Source: Crossaster papposus
Lineage: Eukaryota; Echinodermata; Asteroidea; Velatida; Solasteridae
Assembly (NCBI GenBank): GCA_037893245.1
Contig: JBAIAA010000117.1
Coordinates: forward strand, 1,736,001-1,800,000
Length of the DNA: 64,000 bases
Reading direction: 5' to 3'
This document shows positions 34,181 to 45,783 of this stretch, piece by piece. The translations under genes were made by a program, and so were the position numbers. Each line of letters begins with the position of its first letter. Positions within the stretch are counted from its first letter, which is position 1. A model generated the notes under the pieces. It worked only from the letters and a program-made list of their open reading frames with translations, did no database searches and was not told where the DNA came from.

Positions 34181-36389
34181 GACACTAAGAATGTTCTCAG
34201 TGGGTCAGCAGATGGAAGGAGTGTTATTGACAACATTAAGAAGACTGGACTCCTCACGAAACGTGACAAGCACCACATGGTGAGGATTTTGGTGGGATAC
34301 ATGATTTCCCGTCATGGCAAAAATAAGTATAAATCTAAGACATGTACGGTAGTACATGTATTAAAATTTGGCTTTGTATAGACCTATGCATTACAGGTAC
34401 CGGTACCTCAAAGAATTTTTTTTCATAATAAACAAAACAATTACCCTAACTCCTAATTTGATGTTGGAGGAGTGCATAATAGAACCCTTGTTGTTGCTAT
34501 TACTGTGTTTCCCTCTCTTTTGTTGAAAGTTACATGTTCCACAAAAAGTGGAACGTATAAAGATATTTGACAAATACAATCCTGTATCCATGGAATAACA
34601 AAATGACAGGTTAAAACTTTCCTGACAGCTCTGCTATGGTGTCATTTTTTGTCACGCTGCATCATTAACAAAAATGAATTGTACAAGCCAAAACTGAATA
34701 TTTCCATTTTTGTTTTATACAGTCCAGGTGCATTTGAAAACAATGCATTGGCTGAAAGTGTAGTTACTGCTTTCCCGTGCTTGAAGGATCCAGAGGGAAC
34801 TACAGGATATGTAAGTGCGTTTTCTTAATTTCAATGAGTAAAATAAATGAGGGGTACTGCTTTTCAAAAAAGAAAGTGCATGTAGTTGTCCTTTACGGAT
34901 TTTTCATAATGATCATAATCTGATTGGTAACTTAGTAAACTACGTCAAAGTGCAAACATTAATAGTGCGGCCATGCAAGAAAAGTTACATACAATTCACA
35001 GTGGAAAAGCATTTATATTTTTGCGATGCAGCCACACCGTGCACGAATAATTCAATGACACATTATCAACAACCCACCAATAAGAAGATAATTTAATTTA
35101 ATTTAACTGTAAATGAACCAATACTTGTGAATGCACCAAGACTTGAAAAATACAATATTAATATTGGTACCTGCTTTTTCGGTTATGAATTATTTTTAGT
35201 AAGCCTTTTACACCAAAGGAGCAAAAGGATGCCCAGCAACTGGATATTTGGAGGAGCATCTTCGCTATGTGCGTAAGCACATGCTAGAGTCAAAGACAGA
35301 CCCACAAGAATGTACATCAAGTACCGGTAAGCAAACAACTTTAACAACATAATTCAGTATATACTTTCACATTGTCTGTCTATGTGACCAAACACTTAGT
35401 GGCAACACTAACAAAGAGGGACTGGAATCTGCCCTCCGCTGATTCTTGACATTTTCTTCTGAACTGCAATTCAGTTTTCTCTCACACTGATATCATTGAG
35501 CATTTTTAAGGTGATGTTCAATGTCTTACAATGGTTAACATCAGTTTATTATGAGAAGCTTAAAAACTAAGGGTTTGAAATGTGTTAAAAGAAATCTTTC
35601 TCATTTGAGGAGATACTTGTAAGATCTCATAAAACACAGTAACAACACCACTATTTCAATTGTGATTTTCTCCGATGCCACAAAAATGAAAAAAAATAAA
35701 AAATAAAAAGTGTTGATTGTTTTGCTTGTCCCCATTATAATTATAGCAACAGTGGCAGCAACTGGTTAACAACAACCAGCTGAGGCAGCACAGGATCACC
35801 AGTCAAAGTTTGATTGGCTCAAGGATAATTTAGAGCCTGCTGACAAGGTGCAGGAGTACATGGAAGTGACAGCTAACTACCGAAGAGAGTGGATCAAGAA
35901 TAAAGAGAAAACTGTGGCCGAAATTCTTCAGGAATTCCCAAGACTATTGGACAGTAACGTGGTAAGATTAACTCCTTTTACCGTTACACGGTAAAAGGTT
36001 TTATACACAGCGAAAGCTCATGCGGCCTCCTTACCCTCTCATGGCATTTCTTTGACATTTACACCCTCATCGAATTTAGCACTAAGTGCAAGGTCAACAA
36101 ACTCTTGCCTGGGCCGGCGGTAGAAATTGAATTTTAGTTCATGTCATGCTATCCCCATATAAGGGTTAATTATGCAAAAGGTAAAAAGGTCAGCAGTATG
36201 CAAATTTGTACAGTTAACTTTTGGCCAATGAGAATCATGGGTTCCGCGTGGGTAAGCTGGGCTTTTGGCGGGTTAGAGTTTTATAGCCACTCTGTCACAG
36301 CCGATTCCAGAGTCAACATCTCAATTTTTGTTCAGCAAATTTTATCCCACCACCACCCCAATGTCTCCACCAATTTTTGAGTTGGTTCC

Positions 36390-37020
36390 CATTATAGCAT
36401 TCGCATAGGTGTCATGCGGTCATGTTGATGTTGCATTATGATGTACATATTCATAATTAGATTCTAGCAATTTTATCTTTTGTTCACAATATAGCGCTCG
36501 CATGTGTCATGAGGCTATGTTCAGGGTACTCACAGATTTCATCAATTCTGGGGTTTATGGTGACATTCCAATATACACTGTAGCGCTCGAAAGTTTCCCG
36601 AGGCTAATATATGATTTATACTGTACTCATAGATGTCCTTGGTTGGCTTTTTATAGTTTATAATCCTAAATAGCGCTCGAACGTATCATGAGGCTATAAT
36701 ATGTTCCCAATATTGCTGTACTCAGCATAAACATCTCTGCTTCTAATATAGCACTTACAAATGTAAAGGTCCCCTTTTTACTCATGGAATTCACTACAGT
36801 GTTTGCAGGTATCATGAAACTATTTTCATAGGCTGTAATAATGAATTTATCTTTGGCATTAAATTTTATGTTTTCCCCTGCCTGGCAATTTATTACGGAT
36901 TCAGACAGCCAGTAACGCAAGTCCTCACATTTAGCGGCCTAATAATCAAATCCGGCAGTAAATTATATTTTATGCAAATTGCTCTGTTGTCATAGCGCTC
37001 GCGAATTTCCCGAGGCTAGA
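36390..37020 (+). repeat. Diverged tandem array with a TAGCGCTCG core
   Basis: About seven copies of TAGCGCTCGNANGTNTCATG then AGGCTA start near 36,393, 36,489, 36,581, 36,669, 36,747, 36,795 and 36,992. Spacing is mostly 80-95 bp. The cores are better conserved than the DNA between them. Located in an intron of the SAMD3-like copy. Confidence 0.55.
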
Positions 37021-37114
37021 TTTTCCTGACCGAAGTTAACATCGGTAGATGGAAGCAACTTTGTGGTTGCATGACGGTTGCCTCTTTGGCAATGGGCATT
37101 TGGTTGCCCTGTGT

Positions 37115-37215
37115 TGGTGGGCCTGGTGTTGCCCATAGGGGATTGGTGTTCCCCTTGACCGGTCGGGCCTGGTGTTGCCCATTTTAATGGTCGGGCCTGG
37201 TGTTGCCCGGGGGCC
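37115..37215 (+). repeat. GGGCCTGGTGTTGCCC short tandem repeat
   Basis: Three copies of GGTCGGGCCTGGTGTTGCCC-type units, with related GGTGTTCCCC pieces between. Confidence 0.6.
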
Positions 37216-39327
37216 TGGGTGGCCCAAATTGTTTATTTGTTGAATTGTTTCCTTTTGCTACCGGTATGCCCTTTAACTGGTATCCGGAATAAAACATACT
37301 GCCATTTTCGAGGCTGTGGCATCACTCAATAACTTGTCTCCTTTGTGGTTTATTTGAGTCGAAGTATAATTCCTCGTTAGCCACACTTTCAAGTCGCCAA
37401 ACAGTATTCCAGTCACCAAACATCTAGTAAGAGTCACCTCCAGAGTCCGAGTTCGAATCAAAAGGCATAAAGGTGGGGTCCGAGTCTAAGTCACAAGTTA
37501 GCTTTAATATATATCTATTGGAAATAAGGGGTAGTGTTTTGATAAATGGATTTCCCAATAATCAATATCAGAAACAAGCCAGTGTTTATCGCTTTCTTAG
37601 AAAAGAATAGTCTTCACAAAAATTTGCCATTATATTGTTGGAAAAATAAGTGATTTGTGATCATGGTAATTTTTGTTGAGTCAAAAGTCACGCGGGTCGA
37701 GTCCAATTCCGAGTCATCAAGGTCATGTGTCCAAGTTCAATTCACGAGTCATAGGCCTACAAGTCTTCCAAATAAAACACAACTAATCCAATAAAAAATT
37801 AAATTCGTCAACATAGCAAATTAGTGCATACTTGGACTTTAGATAAAGAACAAAACATGGAAAGCAACATATAAATATATATAATTATATATTTATATAA
37901 ATTTACATAAAATTTGCTTAATTCATATTTTTTATTTTATTTTCAACGAAGATTGAACAGGATTATCGTTTGGTGTATCCCTCATCAGCTGACAATCTTT
38001 ACAACCGATGGAATGCCATGATTGACCCTATCATCGAGTATGGTACCAGAATGTGCCCTTTGTGGAAAGAAACCTTGGAGCTACCACAAGATATAGACAT
38101 GGACAAATTGACAAAAGGTAAGGTTTACTAGTTTTAACTAATCCGTGTATGATATAAGAGGACTGGAAATCCATGGTTGCAGATTTGCATCTCTTTTCTT
38201 TAACTCTATTGACCAGTGATCTATATTTTATGTCCTTTATTTTTCATAGATCAGAAGTCAGTTTTGGCTTTATTCATACTACCTGTCATCTTTGAGGGGA
38301 ATACCAAGAAGGCAGCTGCTGGGAAAGGCACTAACAAGACTGGAGTAGGAGTTTTCATTGACAGACAACGGGTAAGAGATGTCACATTTCTCTGAAAACA
38401 AGCAGCACTTGCTCCGGTCTTCTTCATAATTACTTGGGTATTCTTTGTTAAAGACTTCAGGGTGTTTCAAGTGTCTGGCTTCACCTCTTGTCTTAAAAAA
38501 AGAACCCCTCTTCAAAGCGATTCAATGTGAGGCATGCTTGGTTTTTCAGTTTTGAAATGTATGTTCCCAGCTTGAATTTGACATGCCTTCTGTAAGTGCT
38601 AAAAACTAAAGATGCACGTATATTTTACTATCTTTTCACGATGCAGGATATCATAAACATGCCGCAGTACCTGAAAGAAGTTGATGCGAAGACACATCCC
38701 CAGCCGTTTGTTCTGTCATTGAGTAGTACGACTCATTTTGAATCAAACAATGCATTTGTTATTATAGAAAAGCAAGCGATACCACAGCCATCTATCATGA
38801 AAGCAGTTGATGTGTGCTACAAGGCTCACTATGTTCTTGATTGTGAGTACCAACAGCAGTGCCAAGGGGTTTGGACCTTCTTTGAGAAGTGCGTATACCA
38901 ACAAAAAGGTGTGAAAACAGGAGACGGTGCTTCCCTGAGAGGCTTACGGGCTTACCTTGCCCACAGAAATGTTCTTTAGATACTGCAGCAGTTGTGCAGT
39001 GTGTCTGTATTCTCTTGCTAAACTATACTGCATAAGAATACATGTATATCTAAACTGAGGATACCATTGCGGTTGCAATTTTGTAACACATGCTATTTTC
39101 TGGTGTGTTTTTTTTCTATTAAAAAAACCTTCAAAGGTCTCGACAAGAAGTATATTTTTCAATTTTGTTAGGAAAAGTGATACTTCTGAAGAATTTTTAA
39201 ATTTCCTACAAATATAACAAAACACAGAAAACAGCGTATTTGTTTCAAAGCAAAGTTCTGTTCTGTTTAAGAAGTTATTAAGGTTTTTTACGAGATGGAG
39301 ATTTTGCTATTTTGGGGGGAAAACAAA

Positions 39328-39750
39328 TGTGACCTGTTCCAACGAAACCCGGACAAAGTCGCACAATGTGTTTTGTCACAATGTACTCCTGAAGTCATTT
39401 CGGGATAGATTTTACCATTTTGAGGTTTTAGGTTTTCCTAAGTCACTCACTATTAATCTACAATCTCCTCAAATTTGAACAAAATCCGTCTACCACAAGT
39501 GTGTTTTTTGTCAATTTTGTGAAACATTTGTGTATAGAAATAATACGCTTTTCTGAACTTCAAAGCTGTTAATATCATAATTAGGTTGTCAGGGTTTTAT
39601 CACTAAATCCATACCCCAGGGAAGATAGGGTGGGGGTACATATGTAAATGATACATCATTTTAAAGCTGAGAACCTAGAGAATTTAAAAAAAGCTCAATC
39701 TGAAAAACTAAAAAGTCGACTTTGTCCGGGTTTCGTTGGAACAGGTCACA
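39328..39750. mobile_element. TIR element, 423 bp
   Basis: TGTGACCTGTTCCAACGAAA continues through CCCGGACAAAGTCG. It is exactly inverted at 39,716-39,750 (CGACTTTGTCCGGG to AACAGGTCACA). Perfect 34-bp ends with no gene inside indicate a young MITE. Confidence 0.75.
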
Positions 39751-40059
39751 AATATGCTTTTCCTGTTGGTTTTTTTCACTTTGTAAGAAACTTTGCAAGT
39801 CGAGGAGAAATATATGTTACAGCTTTGTTTCAAAGCAACCGTGTTTGTTTGAAAACATGCTATCTTCTGAGTTCTTTTCACTTTTCTCTTTGTTTTCTCT
39901 TTATTTGCAAGAACCTGTAAATGTTTTGATGACAAGTAGAAAAAGCAATATAGAAGAACAAAAATGTGCCATTTGTAAATTTTAGTTTATTTTTGTTAAC
40001 TGGAAGTGCAACATTATTTGTTTTATGTTAATAAAAAAGAGGGAGAAACAAAACTTTTT

Positions 40060-40535
40060 TTCTGAAGACATTTATTACTCAACCGTTGGGGAAAAAAATC
40101 CCATTTTATGGTTAGATCCAGTCCCAACAATTGAGCTTTTGCCATGGATTTGTGCCCAACAAATCATAGAAATGAACGAGATTTACCAACAAGTGGTCAT
40201 AATTAGCCCAATTATTGTATAGCCAGATCTCAACTCGAGTAGCCGTTCCGAACTTTGGCTCAACAAATGAGAACAAAATTAGTCAACAATTGGGTAACTG
40301 TTACTGTCAAATAAATGGGAAACCTATAATTACCAACCCTTGGACATACTATCCTAACCAATGGTTGGTCAGAAGTAAATAACCAACTTTTGAGTAAGTC
40401 GTTTGCCTAATTATTTAGTAAAGACGTTGCTCAACGACCATTGGGTAATAATTGCCCAATAGATGTACATGTTGACTATTGTACCAACGTTGGGCAATAA
40501 GTTGGGCAATTTTTTGCCCAACGTTCTAACAGTGT
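40060..40535. repeat. CCAAC/GTTGG-rich repeat, left piece
   Basis: Many GTTGGGCAA and CCAACNNTTGGG words. It ends TTGCCCAACGTTCTAACAGT, whose inverse resembles the start of the piece at 41,015. Non-autonomous repeat of unknown class. Confidence 0.5.
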
Positions 40536-40544
40536 AGAGCACCG

Positions 40545-41005
40545 GGTTTAGGCCAAAGCGACCACGACTCCATTCACTTTGAAATCCCCACTGCATCCCC
40601 TCATCAACTTCTAAACCGGACATTTCATCAGTTCCACAAGGCAGATGCACAGGACTTTCAGACCACACTGCGGTGCATTCCGTGGGAGTTGTACTACAAT
40701 GAGACCGACATTGATGAAACCTGGGACAACTTCACGTCACTAGTACATGCTGCGGTAAAGGATGTGATTCCTGTTGCCACATCAAAGGGTCGTCGTCGAT
40801 CACCTTGGATAACCAGTGACATTATCAAAACATCTAGGAAAAAGAACAGAGCCTATCGCAGAGCTATCAAGAACAAGAACAATGTGAACTTATGGAATAA
40901 GTATGTAGAATTAAGAACACTGGTAAAACACATGACTAGAACTGCTTACAATGATTATGTACAGAGTCTTGCCATTGACTGTGAGTTGAATCCTAAGCGT
41001 TTTTG
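40545..41005 (+). mobile_element. LINE fragment (end of endonuclease to start of reverse transcriptase)
   Basis: One frame reads GLGQSDHDSIHFEI, the typical end of an APE endonuclease, through SPWITSDIIKTSRKKNRAYR and YNDYVQSLAIDCELNPKRF. This is the linker found between endonuclease and reverse transcriptase in CR1/L2/Jockey-like LINEs. The conserved tryptophan after NPKRF is TGA here, followed by SFVHSK. The rest of the element is missing, so this is a dead fragment of about 460 bp. Confidence 0.75.
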
Positions 41006-41014
41006 ATCTTTTGT

Positions 41015-41830
41015 ACACTCAAAAAATGTTGGGTAAAAAAAATTGGTTAATACTTACTCAATATTGAGTGATTGTTTGCATAATTTACCCAACTGTCCAT
41101 TTCTGAAGTTGGGGAAGTGTAACGACCAATTGTTGGGAAAATGAACCACAACGATTGGGTAAACTATCTAACCCAACTTAATTGGTTAATATTTTTCTCG
41201 AAGTTGGTATTCTAACTGTTGTCCTATTGCCAACGTTGGTTAAAGTTTCAGGACATGCTGTTTGACCATTAGTTGATCTCTGAGTCACAATAAGTGACCA
41301 GGAATTGGTTACATTTACTCAATATTGCGTGACAATACCCAACTGTCGATTTCTGAAATTGGGGAAGTGTGACGACCAATTGTTGGGAAAATGAACCACA
41401 ACGATTGGGTAAACTATATCTAAACCAACTTAATTGGTTAATATTTTACTCGAAGTTGGTATTGCCAACGTTGGTTACAGTTTCAGGACATGCTGTTTGA
41501 CCATTAGTTGATCTCTGAGTCACAATAAGTGACCAGGAATTGGTTACATTTACTCAATATTGCTTGACAATTTACCCAACTTCCCATTTCTGAAATTGGG
41601 GAAGTGTGACGACCAATTGTTGGGAAAATGAACCACAACGATTGGGTAAACTATCTAACCCAACTTAATTGGTTTAATTGGTTAATATTTTACTCGAAGT
41701 TGGTATTCTAACTGTTGTCCTATTGCCAACGTTGGTTAAAGTTTCAGGACATGCTGTTTGACCATTAGTTGATCTCTGAGTCACAATAAGTGACCAGGAA
41801 TTGGTTACATTTACTCAATAAAATGCAGCT
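41015..41830 (+). repeat. ~234-264-bp tandem repeat, about 3.3 copies
   Basis: GACCAGGAATTGGTTACATT recurs near 41,296, 41,530 and 41,791. Units share AATTGTTGGGAAAATGAACC and GGACATGCTGTTTGACCATT, and differ by a ~17-30-bp indel around ATTCTAACTGTTGTCCT. The repeat resumes in degenerate form to about 42,060. Confidence 0.75.
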
Positions 41831-42060
41831 GTCTATTCCTGGAGTTGGAAATGTGCAACAACCACTTGTTGGGAAAATTTACTGCAAGGATTGGGCAAGT
41901 TACCCAAGTTACATAGTTTGCCCAGCTTAAGAGATTGAAGTTCCTCCTAAGTTGGTATAACTGTTGTCAAGCTATACGGTGGTTTAAGTTTTAGTAGGCC
42001 TATGTGCTGTTTGACCAAAGTTGACCATTTAGGCCTATCGGAAAATTGTGTCCAACATAT

Positions 42061-42347
42061 TGTAACGAAGATTCGCCTAGGGTCGACTACACACACAAGA
42101 AGGACTCTTGACACAAGTATTCTTGTTCTTCCGGTGATTCTCAGCCGTTTAATCTCGACTCTCGTCTAACAAAACAAGGCATTCGGTTTACACCATCACG
42201 CGGCACCAGAACTGGTTAGAACCAGTTCGGCGCTTGCGCAATCCAAAGGCGGGTTTCCGGGGCGCACCAGCAGGAGCCACCAGGGCGATCCCACCACCGT
42301 GGAATCGCTCCAGCGCCCTCTACCGCCCAACCGGCACGGGCGTTACA
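42061..42347 (-). repeat. LTR (left on the + strand; 3' LTR of the element)
   Basis: 287 bp, TG...CA bounded, nearly identical to 44079-44365. Contains the short palindrome GAACTGGTTAGAACCAGTTC. Confidence 0.85.
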
Positions 42348-42458
42348 CAGCCCCCCACGAAGACCTTGTTTGCCCCCAAACAAAACCATGGGCGCTGCTG
42401 CCGCACCCCGGCCAACCGCCCCGGAAAACGCATAACGCCAACAATTACACAACAATTT

Positions 42459-42537
42459 ACATTACAACAATTTACATTACAACAATTTTCATTACAACAA
42501 TTTTCATTACAACAATTTACATTACAACAATTTGGGG
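42459..42537 (+). repeat. ACAACAATTTACATT 15-bp tandem repeat, ~5 copies
   Basis: Units alternate TTTACATTACAACAA and TTTTCATTACAACAA. Lies directly before the 17-bp array inside the LTR element. Confidence 0.8.
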
Positions 42538-42542
42538 TAAGC

Positions 42543-43192
42543 CCCTGGCCCCGGCACACCCCTGGCCCCGGCACACCCCTGGCCCCGGCACACCCCTGGC
42601 CCCGGCACACCCCTGGCCCCGGCACACCCCTGGCCCCGGCACACCCCTGGCCCCGGCACACCCCTGGCCCCGGCACACCCCTGGCCCCGGCACACCCCTG
42701 GCCCCGGCACACCCCTGGCCCCGGCACACCCCTGGCCCCGGCACACCCCTGGCCCCGGCACACCCCTGGCCCCGGCACACCCCTGGCCCCGGCACACCCC
42801 TGGCCCCGGCACACCCCTGGCCCCGGCACACCCCTGGCCCCGGCACACCCCTGGCCCCGGCACACCCCTGGCCCCGGCACACCCCTGGCCCCGGCACACC
42901 CCTGGCCCCGGCACACCCCTGGCCCCGGCACACCCCTGGCCCCGGCACACCCCTGGCCCCGGCACACCCCTGGCCCCGGCACACCCCTGGCCCCGGCACA
43001 CCCCTGGCCCCGGCACACCCCTGGCCCCGGCACACCCCTGGCCCCGGCACACCCCTGGCCCCGGCACACCCCTGGCCCCGGCACACCCCTGGCCCCGGCA
43101 CACCCCTGGCCCCGGCACACCCCTGGCCCCGGCACACCCCTGGCCCCGGCACACCCCTGGCCCCGGCACACCCCTGGCCCCGGCACACCCCT
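42543..43192 (+). repeat. 17-bp GC-rich minisatellite, ~38 copies
   Basis: Unit CCCCTGGCCCCGGCACA repeats about 38 times with essentially no divergence. Because 17 is not a multiple of 3, all frames stay open and yield long Ala/Pro/His or Gly/Pro/Cys artefact frames on both strands. Near-perfect identity indicates very recent expansion. Confidence 0.95.
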
Positions 43193-43204
43193 CTAATGTT
43201 AAGA

Positions 43205-43520
43205 CTTGACTGCGACTGTGACTGCGACTGGCTCCTCTGACTGCGACTGGTGCCTTCGACTGCGGCTGGTGCCTTCGACTGCGGCTGGCTCTTGCGACTG
43301 CGACTGTGGTTCCTGCGACTGCGACTGCGGCTGGCTCCCGCGACAGCGACTGGCTCCTGCGACTGCGACTGGCTCCTGTATCTGGTGCCTGCGACTGCGA
43401 CTGGCTCTTGCGACTGCGGTTCCTGCGACTGCGACTGCGCCTGGCTCCTGCGACTGCGACTTGCTCCTGTGGCCGCCACTGTGACTGCCTCTTGCGACTG
43501 CGACTGATTCTTGCGACTGG
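43205..43520 (+). repeat. GCGACTGCGACTGGCTCCT imperfect repeat tract
   Basis: Irregular 6-bp (GCGACT) and ~20-bp units, part of the LTR element interior. Reading frames here are artefacts. Confidence 0.75.
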
Positions 43521-43724
43521 CTTAGAGAGCGTGGGCGTCCCGGCGAGGCCCCGCCCCCGCTGCGCCGACGGGCACGGCTCGGGCTCGCTCCGAGTGTTGC
43601 GAGCCGTCTGCCGCGCCGCCGTCTACAGCATGGGCCGGGCCCCTCCGACTCCTCTTGCGACTGTCCCTTGTGACTGTCCCTGCGGCTCCGACTGGCTTAG
43701 AGAGCGTGGGCAACGTTGACGGAT

Positions 43725-43850
43725 CCGCTCCATTGCACTGTGTGCGGAGCAGCTCCGCTCCATTGACTCCCATGCGGAGCAGTGCCGACGGCTCCGCTCC
43801 ATTGGTTTGTGTGCGGAGCAGTTCTGCCCCGTTGCTCCCCGAGAGAGCGC
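43725..43850 (+). repeat. CTCCGCTCCATTG / GCGGAGCAG inverted-unit repeats
   Basis: Three to four copies of GGCTCCGCTCCATTG followed by TGCGGAGCAG, each able to form a small hairpin. Part of the LTR element interior. Confidence 0.6.
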
Positions 43851-44078
43851 TGTTCTGGTGACCTGTCTCCAGACGATTCCTCGTCCCCGCTGCGTCGACG
43901 AACACAACCCGCGGACGCTCCGAGTGAAACGACCCGCCGGCTGCGCCGTCGTCCACGGCCCTGGGCGGCCCTCCCGCCGTGGGGCGAGTTGGCTGCCGTG
44001 CTATCGTGTTTTTCTGAAAACATGAACACTTCACCTGGTCTTTTCTTAGTCCTCCTGCATGCCGACCGTTGCCACCAA

Positions 44079-44365
44079 TGTAACGAAGATTCGCCTGGGG
44101 TCGACTACACACACAAGAAGGACTCTTGACACAAGTATTCTTGTTCTTCCGGTGATTCTCAGCCGTTTAATCTCGACTCTCGTCTAACAAAACAAGGCAT
44201 TCGGTTTACACCATCACGCGGCACCAGAACTGGTTAGAACCAGTTCGGCGCTTGCGCAATCCAAAGGCGGGTTTCCGGGGCGCACCAGCAGGAGCCACCA
44301 GGGCGATCCCACCACCGTGGAATCGCTCCAGCGCCCTCTACCGCCCAACCGGCACGGGCGTTACA
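44079..44365 (-). repeat. LTR (right on the + strand; 5' LTR of the element)
   Basis: Second 287-bp LTR. Adjacent + strand GCCGACCGTTGCCACCA (44,062-44,078) is what a tRNA 3' end would look like, so its complement can serve as primer-binding site. Confidence 0.85.
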
Positions 44366-44684
44366 ATATTAAGAGTATGTTCAATGGATATAGGCTTACG
44401 AGAACATTTAAAAATAGAAGTAGGCCTAATTTGTTTCCAATTGAAGTTTTTAGTTAATTTGTTGGGTTATATTTGGGGGGGGGGTGCAGATACGCACTTT
44501 AAAAATGTTGGGCAAATTTTGACCAACTTCTTGCCCTACATTGGTGTAAATATTAACTTCCCAACTTCTTGTCACAATATGTCCAACTACCATTGGCATA
44601 TCATTTTGACATTTTCGCTTGCGGCTTTAATACTGCTTGCATGTGCGATCCGGCTTGCATACATGTACATGTAGTTCCTTTATC

Positions 44685-44906
44685 ATGGAGGTAGACCTGA
44701 GTGGATTTTGCGTAAACCAAAGAAAAATCAATGTCATCCAGGAATATACCAGATGCATAATCATTATAATATTTGTTTTGTTACTTTGGATTTCATTTTT
44801 GACAATTTGTGTTGTTTGGATTGTTGTCGTGGTAATCTCGGATTACCAAGCACCGCACGTGGTTGTTCCTAATATAACACAGTCCTACCTCCAGGGCGGT
44901 TCGTAA
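44685..44906 (+). CDS. Possible small single-pass membrane protein
   Basis: 73 residues from ATG 44685. A strongly hydrophobic run (IIIIIFVLLLWISFLTICVV and on to VVVVIS) spans residues about 25-52, with Arg/Lys before it (QRKINVIQEYTR) and a polar tail with an NIT glycosylation-type site after it. This is the layout of a type III/Ib membrane segment. I recognise no family and there is no supporting splice or poly(A) context. AT-rich DNA can produce such frames by chance. Confidence 0.2.
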   Translation: MEVDLSGFCVNQRKINVIQEYTRCIIIIIFVLLLWISFLTICVVWIVVVVISDYQAPHVVVPNITQSYLQGGS

Positions 44907-44909
44907 CTG

Positions 44910-45780
44910 ATCGAAGGCCGACCAGCCGACTCTAATGTTTTCCCGTCACGGTAAGTAGCTATACGTTTTCCAGTATTCTTTACCAAGGGTAAGCTGGCAA
45001 GCCTATGCCCAAACAGTTACATTATAAAAATAACATGATCGATTTATACGCGAAACAATCAAAAATCCGGGGAAAAAAATTAAAACTCCCTAAAATGTGT
45101 AAACAGACATGTACGAAAACAATTAAACGGACAAGCAATCAAATTCAGGACAAGCCTGTATTTTGGGCAGGACATCTGACAGACAAAAGTATAACACCTA
45201 TCGTCAAGCTATAGGCTATGGCTACATGCAGCTAGCCCCGAGGTTGGACGCCATACATTACGGCTCCATCCGTACGTATAGAGTCCACAGCACGGCTAAT
45301 GCCTAAGCATGCTAAGCCTACATGTTTCTCTTTTGCTCGAATTTCTAACGTCATGCACGTTCACAATGATTATTATGTACAAGCACATTATTTTGACAGG
45401 CTTGACATAGAGTTCAATTCAGTGTGATCTATGCACCGCGTGACACATTGTACATGTACATGTAATAGTTTCCATAACCTGGCAGTCTTCCAACATGCTT
45501 CATAAATGCACGATATTGGTCTACATTTGTGCAGTTTTGGTCTAAAAGTTAACCAACCTCGGGTTTCGTGTTCGTGCGCGCGAATAAGTAAGACATTTAC
45601 ATAAAAGTATTACAATGGGCGCCGACATACCGCGCCGCCGTACTGTATGCACTGCTACATGCTGATCGATATTCGCGCTCAATATGCATGCATTGCAGTC
45701 TAGTCACAAACGTGTGTATTGTACATGTACATAGGGGGCTGTACATACTGACTGAGCTAGGCCTACACGTCACCTGGGTG
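44910..45780. other. Noncoding stretch upstream of the SAM gene
   Basis: No gene seen. Contains CpG-bearing sequence near 45,560-45,680 (GTGCGCGCGAATAAG, GGCGCCGACATACCGCGCC) that could be part of the SAM-gene promoter; no TATA or start site can be fixed. Confidence 0.3.
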
Positions 45781-45783
45781 AAA

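Larger units (their letters stand above)
34181..38979 (+). pseudogene. SAMD3-like gene copy with two premature stops (seven 3' exons)
   Basis: Exons 34181-34326, 34723-34810, 35200-35326, 35747-35961, 37952-38117, 38250-38371 and 38647-38979 are all GT-AG with matching phases (2,0,1,0,1,0). They encode the conserved order of this family: a helical block (DTKNVLSGSADGRSVIDNIK), FPCLKDPEGTTGY, a GAKGCPATGYLEEHLRYVRK block, an Arg/Lys helix, LYNRWNAMIDPIIEYGTRMC, and a C-terminal domain with QPFVLSLSS, FVIIEKQAIPQ and a Cys/Tyr-rich end (HYVLDCEYQQQC). Exon 3 begins with TAA (35200-35202), where the related exon at 62,613 has GAA, and exon 4 has TAA at 35767-35769. No 5' SAM exons are visible. 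It is a decayed or 5'-truncated paralogue of the gene at 45,784. Family name SAMD3-like is from memory of the motif order. Confidence 0.65.
42061..44365 (-). mobile_element. Young non-autonomous LTR retroelement
   Basis: Two 287-bp direct repeats (42061-42347 and 44079-44365) start TGTAACG and end CGTTACA and differ at one position. A 4-bp ATAT flanks both sides. Read on the - strand, a TGGTGGCAACGG primer-binding-like site follows the first LTR at about 44,061-44,077, and a purine tract (GTGGGGGGC) precedes the second at about 42,349-42,357. No gag, protease, reverse transcriptase or integrase is visible, so it depends on another element. The interior is mostly tandem repeats. The near-identical LTRs mean a recent insertion. 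Structurally whole for a non-autonomous element. Confidence 0.85.

Noticed and set aside
42543-43192. CRISPR-like array
   Set aside because: The units are contiguous with no spacers; it is a eukaryotic minisatellite inside an LTR element.
42234-43479. Several ORFs of 200-320 residues on both strands
   Set aside because: They are produced by the 17-bp repeat, which has no stops in any frame because 17 is not a multiple of 3. No non-repetitive domain.
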